Positions 15,826 through 24,373 are shown, counted from the first letter of the stretch. The stretch is 64,000 nucleotides of DNA from Uruburuella suis (GCF_004341385.1 NZ_SLXE01000014.1:7360-71359), one strand, 5' to 3'. Notes: a model not told the origin generated them from the sequence alone. Program-made: numbers and translations.

Positions 15826-15986
15826 AGGGTCTGTTCACAATTCATCTCGTGGCAATCTTTTGGCTCAAAAACGCGCCTGCTGCGTTGAAAATGCTCGCAA
15901 GGTGTTCAACCTTGCTGTGCTTTTCGCCTTGCAGCCACGCTTTTGCGCTCAAAATCTTACGCACGGGTGAAATGTGAACAGCCCCT
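15826..15986. repeat. miniature TIR element, family D copy 2
   Basis: About 161 bp from AGGGTCTGTTCACAATTCAT to AAATGTGAACAGCCCCT, closely similar along its length to 7771-7929. It sits immediately behind the family E element with no spacer, and about 24 bases before hisH. Confidence 0.75.
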
Positions 15987-16009
15987 AACGCAGAAAAAAG
16001 GAAAATCGC

Positions 16010-16654
16010 ATGAAAGTGGTGGTGGTGGATTACGGCATGGGCAATCTGCATTCGGTGCTCAAATCGGTACAGGCGGCGCAGAAGCTCGCCGGTGTGCGCG
16101 CAGAAATCGAGCTCACCGATGCGCCCGAAAAAGTGTTTGCCGCAGATAAAATCATTTTTCCCGGCCAAGGCGCGATGCCCGACTGCATGGCCGCGCTGCA
16201 ACAAAGCGGCTTGGGCGAAGCGGTTTCAGACGGCCTGAAAAACAAACCTTTTTTCGGCATTTGCGTGGGCGCGCAATTGTTGTTCGACCACAGCGAAGAG
16301 GGCAACACACCGGGCTTGGGCTGGTTTGCCGGCGAGGTGAAACGCTTTGCCGCCAATCAGCACGATGCGCACGGCGACAAGCTCAAAGTACCGCATATGG
16401 GCTGGAACACGGTGCACCAAACGCAGGCGCATCCTTTGTTTGAAGGCATTGCGCAAGACACGCGTTTTTACTTTGTGCACAGCTATTATTTCGCCCCGGC
16501 CGCGCCCGATATTGTGCTGGGCAGCAGCGAATATCCGCATGAATTCGCCTGCGTGGTGGGCAAGGATAATGTGTTTGCCACGCAATTTCACACCGAAAAA
16601 AGCCACGATGGCGGCTTGCTGCTTTTGCGTAATTTTTTGCGCTGGAACGGCTAA
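16010..16654 (+). CDS. hisH: imidazole glycerol phosphate synthase glutaminase subunit HisH
   Basis: Hydrolyses glutamine and channels ammonia to HisF. It is a class I glutamine amidotransferase of 214 residues: nucleophile Cys85 in FFGICVGAQLLFD, and catalytic His and Glu in ATQFHTEKSHDGG. A DUS at 16225-16236 is translated in frame as VSDGLK at residues 72-77, immediately before the nucleophile segment. An RBS AAAAAAGGAAAATC precedes the start. hisA, an unknown membrane gene and hisF follow on the same strand. Confidence 0.95.
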   Translation: MKVVVVDYGMGNLHSVLKSVQAAQKLAGVRAEIELTDAPEKVFAADKIIFPGQGAMPDCMAALQQSGLGEAVSDGLKNKPFFGICVGAQLLFDHSEEGNTPGLGWFAGEVKRFAANQHDAHGDKLKVPHMGWNTVHQTQAHPLFEGIAQDTRFYFVHSYYFAPAAPDIVLGSSEYPHEFACVVGKDNVFATQFHTEKSHDGGLLLLRNFLRWNG

Positions 16655-16679
16655 ATTGTGTAAAATACATTTATGTATG

Positions 16680-16746
16680 TTTTCAGACGGCCTGTGCGAT
16701 TGCGCGGCCGTCTGAAACTGTGTCTGCATAAAAGGCCGTCTGAAAA
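16680..16746. other. cluster of three DUS copies between hisH and hisA
   Basis: TTTTCAGACGGCCT (about 16680), GCGGCCGTCTGAAAC (about 16704) and AAAGGCCGTCTGAAA (about 16732) lie within 70 bases. Any two opposite copies can form a hairpin, so transcription into hisA could be attenuated or restarted. Confidence 0.55.
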
Positions 16747-16778
16747 TATTCAGGCCGCTTAAACCCTATGGAAATAAA

Positions 16779-17519
16779 ATGTTACTGATTCCTGCAATCG
16801 ATTTAAAAGAAGGCAGCTGCGTGCGCCTGAAGCAAGGCCTGATGGATCAGGCCACTGTGTTTTCCGACGAGCCTGCCGAAATGGCGTTGCATTGGGTGAA
16901 ACAAGGCGCGCGCCGCCTTCATTTGGTGGACTTGGACGGCGCCTTCGCCGGCAAACCGAAAAACCTCGAAGCCATCAGCGCCATTTTGCAGGAAGTGGGC
17001 AAAACCCTGCCCGTGCAGCTGGGCGGCGGCATCCGTGATTTGGCCACCATCGAAAAATACCTCGATTTGGGGCTCACCGATGTGATTATCGGCACCGCTG
17101 CGGTGAAAAACCCGCAGTTTGTGCGCGAAGCCTGTAAAGCCTTTGCCGGCCATATTATTGTGGGGCTGGATGCCAAAGAGGGCATGGTGGCGATTGACGG
17201 CTGGGCCACAGTAACCGAGCACCATGTGGCCGATTTGGGGTGGCAATTTGCCGACGACGGCGTCAACAGCATTATCTACACCGACATCGGCCGCGACGGC
17301 ATGATGAGCGGCGTGAACATCGAAGCCACCGTCAAGCTGGCCGAAGCCGTGGGCATACCGGTGATTGCTTCGGGCGGCCTCACTAATCTCGACGACATCC
17401 GCGCCTTGTGTGCCGTCGAGCCACAAGGTGTTGCCGGTGCGATTACCGGCCGCGCGATTTACGAGGGCAGCATTGATTTTGCCCAAGCGCAAAAGCTGGC
17501 CGACGAGCTGGCCGTCTGA
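16779..17519 (+). CDS. hisA: ProFAR isomerase HisA
   Basis: Isomerises phosphoribosyl-formimino-AICAR phosphate (Amadori rearrangement). A TIM barrel of 246 residues with two phosphate-binding half-barrels. Catalytic Asp8 is in LLIPAIDLKEGSCVRL, followed by HLVDLDGAFAG, QLGGGIRDLATIE, IYTDIGRDGMMSG and VIASGGLTNLDDI. The stop TGA is part of GCCGTCTGAA, a DUS core that overlaps the 3' end. Confidence 0.96.
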   Translation: MLLIPAIDLKEGSCVRLKQGLMDQATVFSDEPAEMALHWVKQGARRLHLVDLDGAFAGKPKNLEAISAILQEVGKTLPVQLGGGIRDLATIEKYLDLGLTDVIIGTAAVKNPQFVREACKAFAGHIIVGLDAKEGMVAIDGWATVTEHHVADLGWQFADDGVNSIIYTDIGRDGMMSGVNIEATVKLAEAVGIPVIASGGLTNLDDIRALCAVEPQGVAGAITGRAIYEGSIDFAQAQKLADELAV

Positions 17520-17609
17520 AAGCGCGATGCGGCAGTTTGCCGCAATATCAGGCAGCCGTTTGGGAGCGGCTGCCCGCCATACCACAGCATTCAGATTTAA
17601 GGGAATCTC

Positions 17610-17927
17610 ATGCTTGAAGCATTTATTTTGGGCTTTTGGACGATATGGTCGTCCAATCGCGACATCTACGCGCTCACCGAAAGCCTGGGCTTTATGATAT
17701 TGGTGGTGTTGCTGCGCACGGCCATCGCTTTCCAGTTGCCGCACATCGATTTGGGTTGGGGCATCAGCATGGGTTTGTTGTGGGCTTATGTGGGGCTGTC
17801 TTTTTGGGTGGTCAACCGCTTTGCCACCAGCTTTATGACCACATTGGGCTTTGCCATGGTGTCGGCCATCGGCTATTTCCAGCTCTCCGCCCATGTGGAA
17901 ACCTGGGTGGCCGGCTGGCTGGCGTGA
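17610..17927 (+). CDS. small membrane protein between hisA and hisF
   Basis: A 105-residue product, almost entirely hydrophobic, with about four short helices: SLGFMILVVLLRTAIAFQL, WGISMGLLWAYVGLSFWVV, FMTTLGFAMVSAIGYF and a C-terminal WVAGWLA. AAGGGAATCTC is an RBS seven bases before ATG. Its position inside the his cluster, 34 bases before hisF, implies co-transcription but not a role in histidine synthesis. Family not recognised. Confidence 0.7.
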   Translation: MLEAFILGFWTIWSSNRDIYALTESLGFMILVVLLRTAIAFQLPHIDLGWGISMGLLWAYVGLSFWVVNRFATSFMTTLGFAMVSAIGYFQLSAHVETWVAGWLA

Positions 17928-17961
17928 ATTAGGCAAGGCCGCATTTTCAGAGTAAACAATT

Positions 17962-18729
17962 ATGGCATTAGCAAAACGCATTATCCCCTGCCTCGATGTG
18001 GACAACGGCCGCGTGGTGAAAGGCGTGAATTTTGTCGGCCTGCGCGATGCGGGCAACCCCGTGGACGTGGCCAAACGCTACAACGACGAGGGTGCCGACG
18101 AATTGACTTTTCTCGACATTACCGCCAGCAGCGACAACCGCGACACCATTTTGCATGTGATTGAAGAAGTGGCTTCGCAAGTGTTTATTCCGCTCACCGT
18201 CGGCGGCGGCGTGCGCAGCGTGGCCGATGTGCGCCGCCTGCTCAATGCCGGTGCCGATAAGGCCGGCATCAACACCGCCGCCGTGACCAACCCCGATTTA
18301 ATCAACGAAGCCAGCGGCTTTTTCGGCTCGCAGGCGATTGTGGTGGCGATCGACGCCAAAGCAGTCAACCCCGAAAACACGCGCTGGGAAGTGTTTACCC
18401 ACGGCGGGCGCAAGGCCACCGGCATTGATGCGGTGGAATGGGCGCTCAATATGCAGGCGCGCGGCGCCGGCGAGATTCTGCTCACCAGCATGGATAGAGA
18501 CGGCACCAAAATCGGCTTCAATCTGGCGCTCACTCGCGCCGTGAGCGAAGCGCTGGATATTCCGGTGATTGCATCGGGCGGCGTGGGCAATGTGCAGCAT
18601 TTGGTTGAAGGCGTGAAAGAGGGTAAAGCCGATGCCGTGTTGGCGGCGAGCATTTTCCACTTCGGCGAAGTGCGCATCAGCGAAGCCAAAGCAGCCATGC
18701 GCGCTGCCGGGATTGAAGTGCGGCTGTGA
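17962..18729 (+). CDS. hisF: imidazole glycerol phosphate synthase cyclase subunit HisF
   Basis: Cyclase that uses HisH-derived ammonia to form IGP and AICAR. A TIM barrel of 255 residues: IIPCLDVDNGRVVKGVNF with catalytic Asp11, FLDITAS, TVGGGVRSVADVRRLLNAG, a second catalytic Asp in VVAIDAKA, LTSMDRDGTK and VIASGGVGNVQHL. A strong intrinsic terminator follows the stop. Confidence 0.96.
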   Translation: MALAKRIIPCLDVDNGRVVKGVNFVGLRDAGNPVDVAKRYNDEGADELTFLDITASSDNRDTILHVIEEVASQVFIPLTVGGGVRSVADVRRLLNAGADKAGINTAAVTNPDLINEASGFFGSQAIVVAIDAKAVNPENTRWEVFTHGGRKATGIDAVEWALNMQARGAGEILLTSMDRDGTKIGFNLALTRAVSEALDIPVIASGGVGNVQHLVEGVKEGKADAVLAASIFHFGEVRISEAKAAMRAAGIEVRL

Positions 18730-18737
18730 ACACAACA

Positions 18738-18768
18738 ACAAGGCGGGTGCAAACCTGCCTTGTTTTTT
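18738..18768 (+). terminator. intrinsic terminator of hisF, not made of DUS
   Basis: ACAAGGCGGG, loop TGCAAA, CCTGCCTTGT, then TTTTTT: a ten-pair stem with one G-T wobble and a T run, nine bases past the hisF stop. Confidence 0.85.
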
Positions 18769-19045
18769 GCCGGACGGGCAGCCGCCGGTAAAACGGGCGG
18801 GTGCGTTGAATCAGAAAAAGGTGGGGCAACGCAGCGCCGGTTTGGAACGTGCCGCTATAAAATGCGCAGACACACACAAGGCAGCATAAGCGTGTGTATA
18901 AAAAAGGCCGTCTGAAAGCCGCGAACCGGTATTTAAAATAGCCGTGCCGGTTGAAGCTGCGCGGTTTTCAGACGGCCTTTGATTCGAATTATTATTTTAA
19001 TTTTTATTTTCAATGCTTTATTGGGTTGGTGCAAGAGGGGGTATT
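18769..19045. other. gap after the hisF terminator
   Basis: It holds two opposed DUS copies (about 18905 and 18967) about 50 bases apart and an AT-rich run ATTATTATTTTAATTTTTAT before the next gene. No other feature seen. Confidence 0.4.
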
Positions 19046-19645
19046 ATGAAAATAGGGTGGATAGCCATCATCGGCGCTGCTTCTGTGGCCTTATCCGGTT
19101 GCTTTATGGCGCAAAAATCAACTTTGGTGCACAAGCAGGAAGCGTATCAGCCATCAAGCGATGCCCGAATCCGCCTTTATGGTGCATACGGCAATCAGGA
19201 AATCCGCCTATACCGCAACAGCAGCTGCGCCGATTGGCAACCGCAGGCAGCTCAACGCGTGCACACCCGTATGGTCAACGGCTTGCCCAAGCGCATTCGC
19301 AATTATACGGTCGGTATGCCCGATACCGTGCGCAGCGTGGCCGCCAATCAGGATAAGGGCGTGGTGTTTCGTGATTCTTATCAGGAATTTGTGATTTCGG
19401 CCGGCAAACCGTTGGTGTTGGATGGCTCGAAATCTGCCACCACCGACAGCCGCCATCAAAGTTGCCGCACCGGCGTGAGCTTTGTGCCCCGAGCCGGTAA
19501 AGATTATGAAGCGGCTTTTCGCTGGTTGGAAAAGGGATGTGTGGTAGATGTGTTTGAGATTGGCGCCAAAGTTGACGATAAAAATGTGTATCCAACGGTT
19601 GCGCAAATGCCGGAACAATGTCGAAAACCGCGCACCAGCATTTAA
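19046..19645 (+). CDS. lipoprotein of unknown function
   Basis: A 199-residue product with a lipoprotein signal: MKIGWIAIIGAASVALSGC, Cys19 in the lipobox LSGC. The mature part has paired cysteines (SSCADW, SCRTG, GCVVDVF, EQCRKPR) that could form disulphides, and a central beta-rich region (VVFRDSYQEFVISAGKPLVL). I chose ATG 19046, after GAGGGGGTATT; an upstream in-frame ATG at 19013 would place charged residues before the signal. Family not recognised. Confidence 0.72.
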   Translation: MKIGWIAIIGAASVALSGCFMAQKSTLVHKQEAYQPSSDARIRLYGAYGNQEIRLYRNSSCADWQPQAAQRVHTRMVNGLPKRIRNYTVGMPDTVRSVAANQDKGVVFRDSYQEFVISAGKPLVLDGSKSATTDSRHQSCRTGVSFVPRAGKDYEAAFRWLEKGCVVDVFEIGAKVDDKNVYPTVAQMPEQCRKPRTSI

Positions 19646-19787
19646 AAAATAAGGGTGCTGATTGGAAACTGGATAGCTTTCAGACGGCCTTTGATTCGAA
19701 TAGGTATAATGCCAAAATGCAGCAAGCCTATCCGGCGGCAGGGCTGTTTTGGCAGGGCTGTTTTGAAGGTGTGAAAGCAGAAAACGC

Positions 19788-20546
19788 ATGGATTTAAATG
19801 TTTACCAATATCTCTTGCTGGCCGCGCTCGGTGTGGCAGCGGGGGTGATCAATATGATGGCCGGCGGCGGCTCCAACCTGATTTTGCCGGTGTTGATGAT
19901 GTTCGGCGTGCCGGCCGATATCGCCAACGGCAGCAACCGCGTGGGCGTGTTGCTGCAATCGGTGTCGGGCTTGCAGGGTTTCCGCCATGCGGGTAAATTG
20001 CCGACGCAGGATTTGCCGGCGATTTTGTGGCCGACCTTAATCGGCGGGCTGTTTGGTGCGCTAGTGGCTTCGTTTGCGCCGGTGGCGGTGTTAAAGCCCA
20101 TGCTGCTGATTACCATGTTGTCGGTGGCGGCATTTGCTTTTTTCAAACGCTCGGCGCTGGTGCATCCGAGCGGCACTTTGCCGATTACGGTGGCAGAAAA
20201 CCCGAAATCGCGTATCGGCTTGTGGCTGGTGGGCGTGTATGGCGGCTTTGTGCAAGCCGGCGCGGGCTTTGTGATGCTGCCGGTGCTCGCCGGCATGCTG
20301 CGCTATGATCTGGTGCGCGCCAATGCGCTCAAAGTGTGCTGCACCCTCGGCTTCACGCTGGTGTCGCTGGCGGTGTTTATATGGCGCGGGCAAGTGTGGT
20401 GGGATATCGGCCTGGTGCTGGCCGCCGGTAGCATTATCGGTGCCAAAATCGGCGTGAAAACCACGGTGAAGCTCAAGCCAAACACGCTGCGCTGGATTTT
20501 GTTTGTGATGACTTTGGTGGCGGTGGTGATGGCCTTAATCAATTGA
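19788..20546 (+). CDS. TauE/SafE-family sulfite/organosulfonate exporter-like permease
   Basis: A 252-residue membrane protein with about eight helices. The family signature AAGVINMMAGGGSNLILPVL near residue 17 is followed by ANGSNRVGVLLQSVSGLQGF. The second half repeats the fold: GVYGGFVQAGAGFVMLPVLA, then ANALKVCCTLGFTLVS. Substrate cannot be set from sequence. It is a stand-alone gene, with a TATAAT box at 19705. Confidence 0.88.
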   Translation: MDLNVYQYLLLAALGVAAGVINMMAGGGSNLILPVLMMFGVPADIANGSNRVGVLLQSVSGLQGFRHAGKLPTQDLPAILWPTLIGGLFGALVASFAPVAVLKPMLLITMLSVAAFAFFKRSALVHPSGTLPITVAENPKSRIGLWLVGVYGGFVQAGAGFVMLPVLAGMLRYDLVRANALKVCCTLGFTLVSLAVFIWRGQVWWDIGLVLAAGSIIGAKIGVKTTVKLKPNTLRWILFVMTLVAVVMALIN

Positions 20547-20610
20547 TTTCAAAAATATTCAGGCCATCTGAACGCTGTTGACAAGCTTTGTTGATAAAGG
20601 GGGAGCAGCC

Positions 20611-22101
20611 ATGCAGTTTCAAGAATACTGCCAATATGACGCCATTGGGCTTGCCGAACTGATCCGCACTGGCGCAGTGAGCGCGGATGAAGTGTTGCAG
20701 GCGGCGCTTGCGCGGCTGGATGAGGTAAACCCTTTGCTGCAATTGGCTGCGCAAGATTGCCGCAAGCGTGCTTTGGCTTGGCAGATGCCGTCTGAAGCAG
20801 CGCCGCTGGCCGGTGTGCCGTTTGCCCTGAAAGATTTGCTGGCCGATTGGCGCGGCGTGCCCACTTTATCGGGCTCGCGCATGATGCGTACGCACATTGC
20901 CGCGCGCAACAGCCATTTGGTGGATGCTTATGAGCGCGCCGGCTTGCGTGTGTTTGCCAAAACCACCGTGCCCGAATGGGGGCTGATGCCCTACACGGAA
21001 AGCGAGCAACACGGCATCACCCGCAATCCGTGGGATGCTGCGCACACCCCCGGCGGCAGCAGCGGCGGCGCGGCCGCGGCGGTGGCCGCCGGCGTGATAC
21101 CGGCGGCGCACGGCAGCGACGGCGGCGGCTCGATACGCATTCCCGCGCACAATTGCGGCTTGTTCGGCTTAAAGCCGAGCCGCGGCCGCGTGGACAGCGG
21201 CCCTTTGTTGGACGAAGGTTGGCAGGGCATGGTGTGCGAACACGCGCTCACCCGCAGCGTGCGCGACAGCGCTTTGCTGCTCGACATCGCCGCGCAAACA
21301 CAGCCTTATGCGCTTTATGCCTGCAACACGCCGGCAGTTTCGTTTTCAGACGGCCTCAAGCAGCCTTTGCGCCGCTTGAAAATCGCCTATTGCGTGCAGC
21401 CTTGGCTGGGCGGCAAGATTGATGACGCCACCAAAAACGCGTTTGCCCACAGCCTGAAATTGCTGGCCGATGCCGGCCACGAGCTGGAAGAAGCCGCGCC
21501 GGCTTTTGCCGATGCCGACACTTTAGCGCGTGCGATGCTGGTGCTGGTGGCCACCGAAGCGGCCAAAACCCGCCTGCGTTTCGAGCAACTTTCCGGCCGA
21601 AAGCCGGGCTATCAGGAAGTGGAGCCGGCCACTTGGTCGCTGATGGTTTACGGCAGCCGCCTGCGCGCGGTGGAAGCCTTGTGGGCGCGTGAAGTGGTGC
21701 TGGCGCAGCGGCGGGCGGCTGCCGAATTCCACCGCCGCTATGATGTGCTGGTCACGCCCGTGTGTCCGCGCATCACACCCAAAACGGGTGAGCTGGCGCC
21801 GCCGCAAGAGCAGCTGCGCATGAGCAACCTGCTGTTGGGCAAGATGGATTTGGGCTGGCTGATGGCACACAATCCGCTGGTGGAGCAGCAAAGCCTCAAA
21901 GCCTTGCAATATGTGGGCTTCACCGCGCCGTTTAATATGAGCGGCCAGCCGGCCATGAGCGTGCCGCTTTATTGGCATGAAAACCGCCTGCCGGTGGGCA
22001 CGCAATTTGCCGCCGCGCACGGCAACGAGCAATTGCTGCTACAATTGGCGGCCGAGCTGGAGCAAATCCAGCCGTGGGCGCTCAGGCAGCCGCCGCTTTA
22101 A
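20611..22101 (+). CDS. amidase-signature family hydrolase
   Basis: A 496-residue amidase with the Ser-cisSer-Lys triad: Lys in GVPFALKDLLADW, the cis-Ser in TPGGSSGGAAAAVAAG, and the nucleophile Ser in HGSDGGGSIRIPAHNCG, followed by GLFGLKPSRGRV. Resembles stand-alone aliphatic/aryl amidases rather than GatA, as gatC/gatB are absent here. An AT-type DUS (20785-20796) and an AG-type DUS (21345-21356) are read in frame. I chose ATG 20611, after GGGGGAGCAGCC. hisI starts 23 bases downstream; substrate unknown. Confidence 0.88.
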   Translation: MQFQEYCQYDAIGLAELIRTGAVSADEVLQAALARLDEVNPLLQLAAQDCRKRALAWQMPSEAAPLAGVPFALKDLLADWRGVPTLSGSRMMRTHIAARNSHLVDAYERAGLRVFAKTTVPEWGLMPYTESEQHGITRNPWDAAHTPGGSSGGAAAAVAAGVIPAAHGSDGGGSIRIPAHNCGLFGLKPSRGRVDSGPLLDEGWQGMVCEHALTRSVRDSALLLDIAAQTQPYALYACNTPAVSFSDGLKQPLRRLKIAYCVQPWLGGKIDDATKNAFAHSLKLLADAGHELEEAAPAFADADTLARAMLVLVATEAAKTRLRFEQLSGRKPGYQEVEPATWSLMVYGSRLRAVEALWAREVVLAQRRAAAEFHRRYDVLVTPVCPRITPKTGELAPPQEQLRMSNLLLGKMDLGWLMAHNPLVEQQSLKALQYVGFTAPFNMSGQPAMSVPLYWHENRLPVGTQFAAAHGNEQLLLQLAAELEQIQPWALRQPPL

Positions 22102-22124
22102 AAGGCGGGCAAAGGAACAAGAAA

Positions 22125-22526
22125 ATGAATGAAAACGCTTTATTGGCAGATGTGAAATTTGATGAAAAAGGGCTGGTGTGCGCCATTGCCCAAGATGCGC
22201 AAACCTTGCGCGTGCTGATGGTGGCGTGGATGAATGCCGAAGCTTTGCAGCAAACCGCTGCCACCGGCTTTGCCCACTACTACAGCCGCTCGCGCCAAAA
22301 GCAGTGGATGAAGGGCGAAGAATCGGGCCACACCCAAAAAGTGCACGAATTGCGCCTTGATTGCGACGGCGATGCGGTGATTATGCTGATTGAGCAAGCC
22401 GGCGGCATTGCCTGCCACACCGGCCGCGAAAGCTGTTTTTACCGCGTGTGGCGCGATGGCGCATGGCATATCGTGGATGCGGTGTTGAAAAACGAGCAAG
22501 AGATTTACGGCCACACGCATGGTTGA
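22125..22526 (+). CDS. hisI: phosphoribosyl-AMP cyclohydrolase HisI
   Basis: Opens the purine ring of PR-AMP in the third step of histidine synthesis. It has 133 residues; this is the stand-alone cyclohydrolase, the pyrophosphatase being a separate gene, hisE, 0.9 kb downstream. Signature: MVAWMNAEALQQT, YYSRSRQKQWMKGEESGHTQ, and metal-binding LDCDGDAV and GIACHTGRESCFY. I chose ATG 22125, downstream of AAAGGAACAAG; an in-frame start 51 bases earlier lies inside the amidase gene. Confidence 0.95.
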   Translation: MNENALLADVKFDEKGLVCAIAQDAQTLRVLMVAWMNAEALQQTAATGFAHYYSRSRQKQWMKGEESGHTQKVHELRLDCDGDAVIMLIEQAGGIACHTGRESCFYRVWRDGAWHIVDAVLKNEQEIYGHTHG

Positions 22527-22567
22527 ACAGGCCGTCTGAAAAACAGTAATCCAATCGGAGAAATAAA

Positions 22568-23332
22568 ATGAAAGCTTTGATGATTGCGGCATGCGCGCTG
22601 GTGTTGGGCGGCTGCCAAACCGTTTCGTTGCAAGGCACAGATCCTGATGTGGTGTCGGCCAAAGCCGTTTCCCTGATTAAAGAGAAAGGCTGCCTCGCCA
22701 AAGGCGACAGCCGTTGCTACGATTTGAATGTTGCCCGCCTGGAAACCAATCTGCCTTGGCTCAACCAGCAATTGCAGCAGCTGATGGTTGAAAAAGACAT
22801 TCCGCTCAACGCCGCCGAAGCGGTGCGCAACACGCGCGCCGAGTTACAGGATTACCCGGCCGATGCGGCCAGCTCGCAAATCGAGCTGATGTACCGCCAA
22901 AACTATATCGGCCAGCGCGGCGCGGTGGCAATGTTTCAAGAAGAAGGCTATAGCTACACCGGCGGTGCACACGGCTATGGCAGCACTACCTACAGCAATT
23001 TCGATTTGGCCGCCGGTAAAAAAATCAGCGTGCAAGATGTGGTGCAGCCGGGCGCTCAGGCAGCCTTGGCCGCCAAGCTGACCGAAATCTACCGCCAACA
23101 CGATGCGATGCGCGATTTGGATGAAGCGCAACGGCGTGAATTTATGCGCGATTGGGCAAGCGAAATCCAGCAATCGTTTGCCGCGCCCGATAATTTTACC
23201 TTCGCTGCCAACGGCATTGTGTTCAGCTTTCCGCCTTATGCCATCGGCCCTTATGCCTTCGGACAGGTGGATTTGCTCTTACCTTATCATGAAGCGCGCG
23301 GGCTGGTGCAGCAGCGGTGGTTGCCGCAATAA
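22568..23332 (+). CDS. DUF3298 (RsiV C-terminal-like) lipoprotein
   Basis: A 254-residue lipoprotein: signal MKALMIAACALVLGGC with lipobox LGGC (Cys16). The rest resembles the DUF4163/DUF3298 pair found in RsiV and in many Gram-negative envelope lipoproteins: EGYSYTGGAHGYGSTTYSNF followed by DLAAGKKISVQDVV, and near the end FSFPPYAIGPYAFGQVDLLL. Function of the Gram-negative members is not established. It separates hisI from hisE; both flanks carry a DUS. Confidence 0.82.
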   Translation: MKALMIAACALVLGGCQTVSLQGTDPDVVSAKAVSLIKEKGCLAKGDSRCYDLNVARLETNLPWLNQQLQQLMVEKDIPLNAAEAVRNTRAELQDYPADAASSQIELMYRQNYIGQRGAVAMFQEEGYSYTGGAHGYGSTTYSNFDLAAGKKISVQDVVQPGAQAALAAKLTEIYRQHDAMRDLDEAQRREFMRDWASEIQQSFAAPDNFTFAANGIVFSFPPYAIGPYAFGQVDLLLPYHEARGLVQQRWLPQ

Positions 23333-23396
23333 AGGCTGTTGGGCGGCAGGATTTAACGGGGCGGTGCAACAGGCCGTCTGAAAACAGGTGGGAAAC

Positions 23397-23717
23397 ATGA
23401 ACGAAGTATTGAGCCAAATTCAGAATGTGATCGACAGCCGCAAAGGCACCGAGCCCGAAAGCTCTTATGTGGCGCAGCTTTTGCACAAAGGTGAAGACAA
23501 AATTCTGAAAAAAGTGATTGAAGAAGCCGGCGAAGTGCTGATGGCCTCGAAAGACGGCGGCGGCGAACATTTGATTTACGAAGCGGCCGATTTGTGGTTT
23601 CACACCATGGTGCTGCTCGCGCATCACGGCTTGCGCGTGGAAGCGGTGGTGGCCGAGCTGGCGCGCCGCCAGGGTTTGTCGGGGCTGGCCGAAAAGGCGG
23701 CGCGACAAGAGGGCTGA
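23397..23717 (+). CDS. hisE: phosphoribosyl-ATP pyrophosphatase HisE
   Basis: Hydrolyses PR-ATP to PR-AMP. A 106-residue MazG-like helical protein: VLSQIQNVIDSRKG, SYVAQLLHKGEDKILKKVIE with EEAGEV metal ligands, and YEAADLWFHTMVLLAHH. I chose ATG 23397, with the RBS CAGGTGGG upstream; an in-frame GTG at 23388 overlaps that RBS. Confidence 0.95.
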   Translation: MNEVLSQIQNVIDSRKGTEPESSYVAQLLHKGEDKILKKVIEEAGEVLMASKDGGGEHLIYEAADLWFHTMVLLAHHGLRVEAVVAELARRQGLSGLAEKAARQEG

Positions 23718-23802
23718 AGTGTATTAGAATCTGCCTCGCAAACTATTGAGGCCGTCTGAACGCGGTTTGTGCTTTTCAGATGGCCGCCCTTTGGAGAATA
23801 AA

Positions 23803-24126
23803 ATGAGCGATTGTATTTTCTGCAAAATTGCCGCTAAGCAGATTCCCGCCGGCGTGGTGTATGAAGATGAAAATATGTTGTGTTTCAAAGACATCAATCC
23901 TTCTGCACCCGTGCATTTGCTGCTGATTCCGAAAAAACACATCGATTCGCTGGCGCACCTTGAGGGCGGCGATGCGGCTTTGGTGGCGGAAATGATGCTG
24001 AAAGTGCCGCAAATCGCCGCGGCAAACGGCTTGACGCACGGCTTCAAAACGCAGATCAACACCGGCAAAGGCGGCGGGCAGGAAGTGTTTCACCTGCATA
24101 TTCATATTCTCGGCCGGCCTGCCTGA
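23803..24126 (+). CDS. HIT-family purine nucleoside phosphoramidase (HinT-like)
   Basis: A 107-residue histidine-triad protein. The N-terminal CIFCKIAAKQIPA is typical of HinT, followed by LLIPKKHIDSL, and the triad HLHIHILG with the catalytic His near residue 101. It hydrolyses AMP-lysine and related phosphoramidates in known members. I chose ATG 23803 after TTGGAGAATAAA; upstream in-frame codons read through DUS. Position directly before tatA is a conserved neisserial order. Confidence 0.92.
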   Translation: MSDCIFCKIAAKQIPAGVVYEDENMLCFKDINPSAPVHLLLIPKKHIDSLAHLEGGDAALVAEMMLKVPQIAAANGLTHGFKTQINTGKGGGQEVFHLHIHILGRPA

Positions 24127-24167
24127 ATCAGGCCGTCTGAAACCATTTTCGATAAAAGGATAACATC

Positions 24168-24371
24168 ATGGGCAGCTTTTCCATTTGGCATTGGGTGATT
24201 GTGTTGGTGATTGTGGTGCTGGTGTTCGGCACGAAAAAACTGCGCAATGTCGGCAAAGATCTCGGCGGCGCGGTGCACGATTTCAAGCAAGGCCTCAATG
24301 AGAGCGACGAAAAAGCCAAAAAAGACGTGATTGAGCACGAAAAAGACAAAGACGACAACAAACCGGCCTGA
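24168..24371 (+). CDS. tatA: Sec-independent translocase subunit TatA
   Basis: Forms the protein-conducting oligomer of the twin-arginine pathway. It has 67 residues: one N-terminal helix (WHWVIVLVIVVLVFG), the FGTKKLRNVGKDLG hinge and amphipathic helix, then a charged tail (KAKKDVIEHEKDKDDNK). tatB begins two bases after the stop, and an RBS AAAAGGATAACATC precedes it. Confidence 0.95.
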   Translation: MGSFSIWHWVIVLVIVVLVFGTKKLRNVGKDLGGAVHDFKQGLNESDEKAKKDVIEHEKDKDDNKPA

Positions 24372-24373
24372 AT

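Noticed and set aside
16803..18074. 423-codon minus-strand frame across hisA, the small membrane gene and hisF
   Set aside because: It covers well-supported genes on the other strand; composition is typical of antisense frames (His, Gly, Gln runs).
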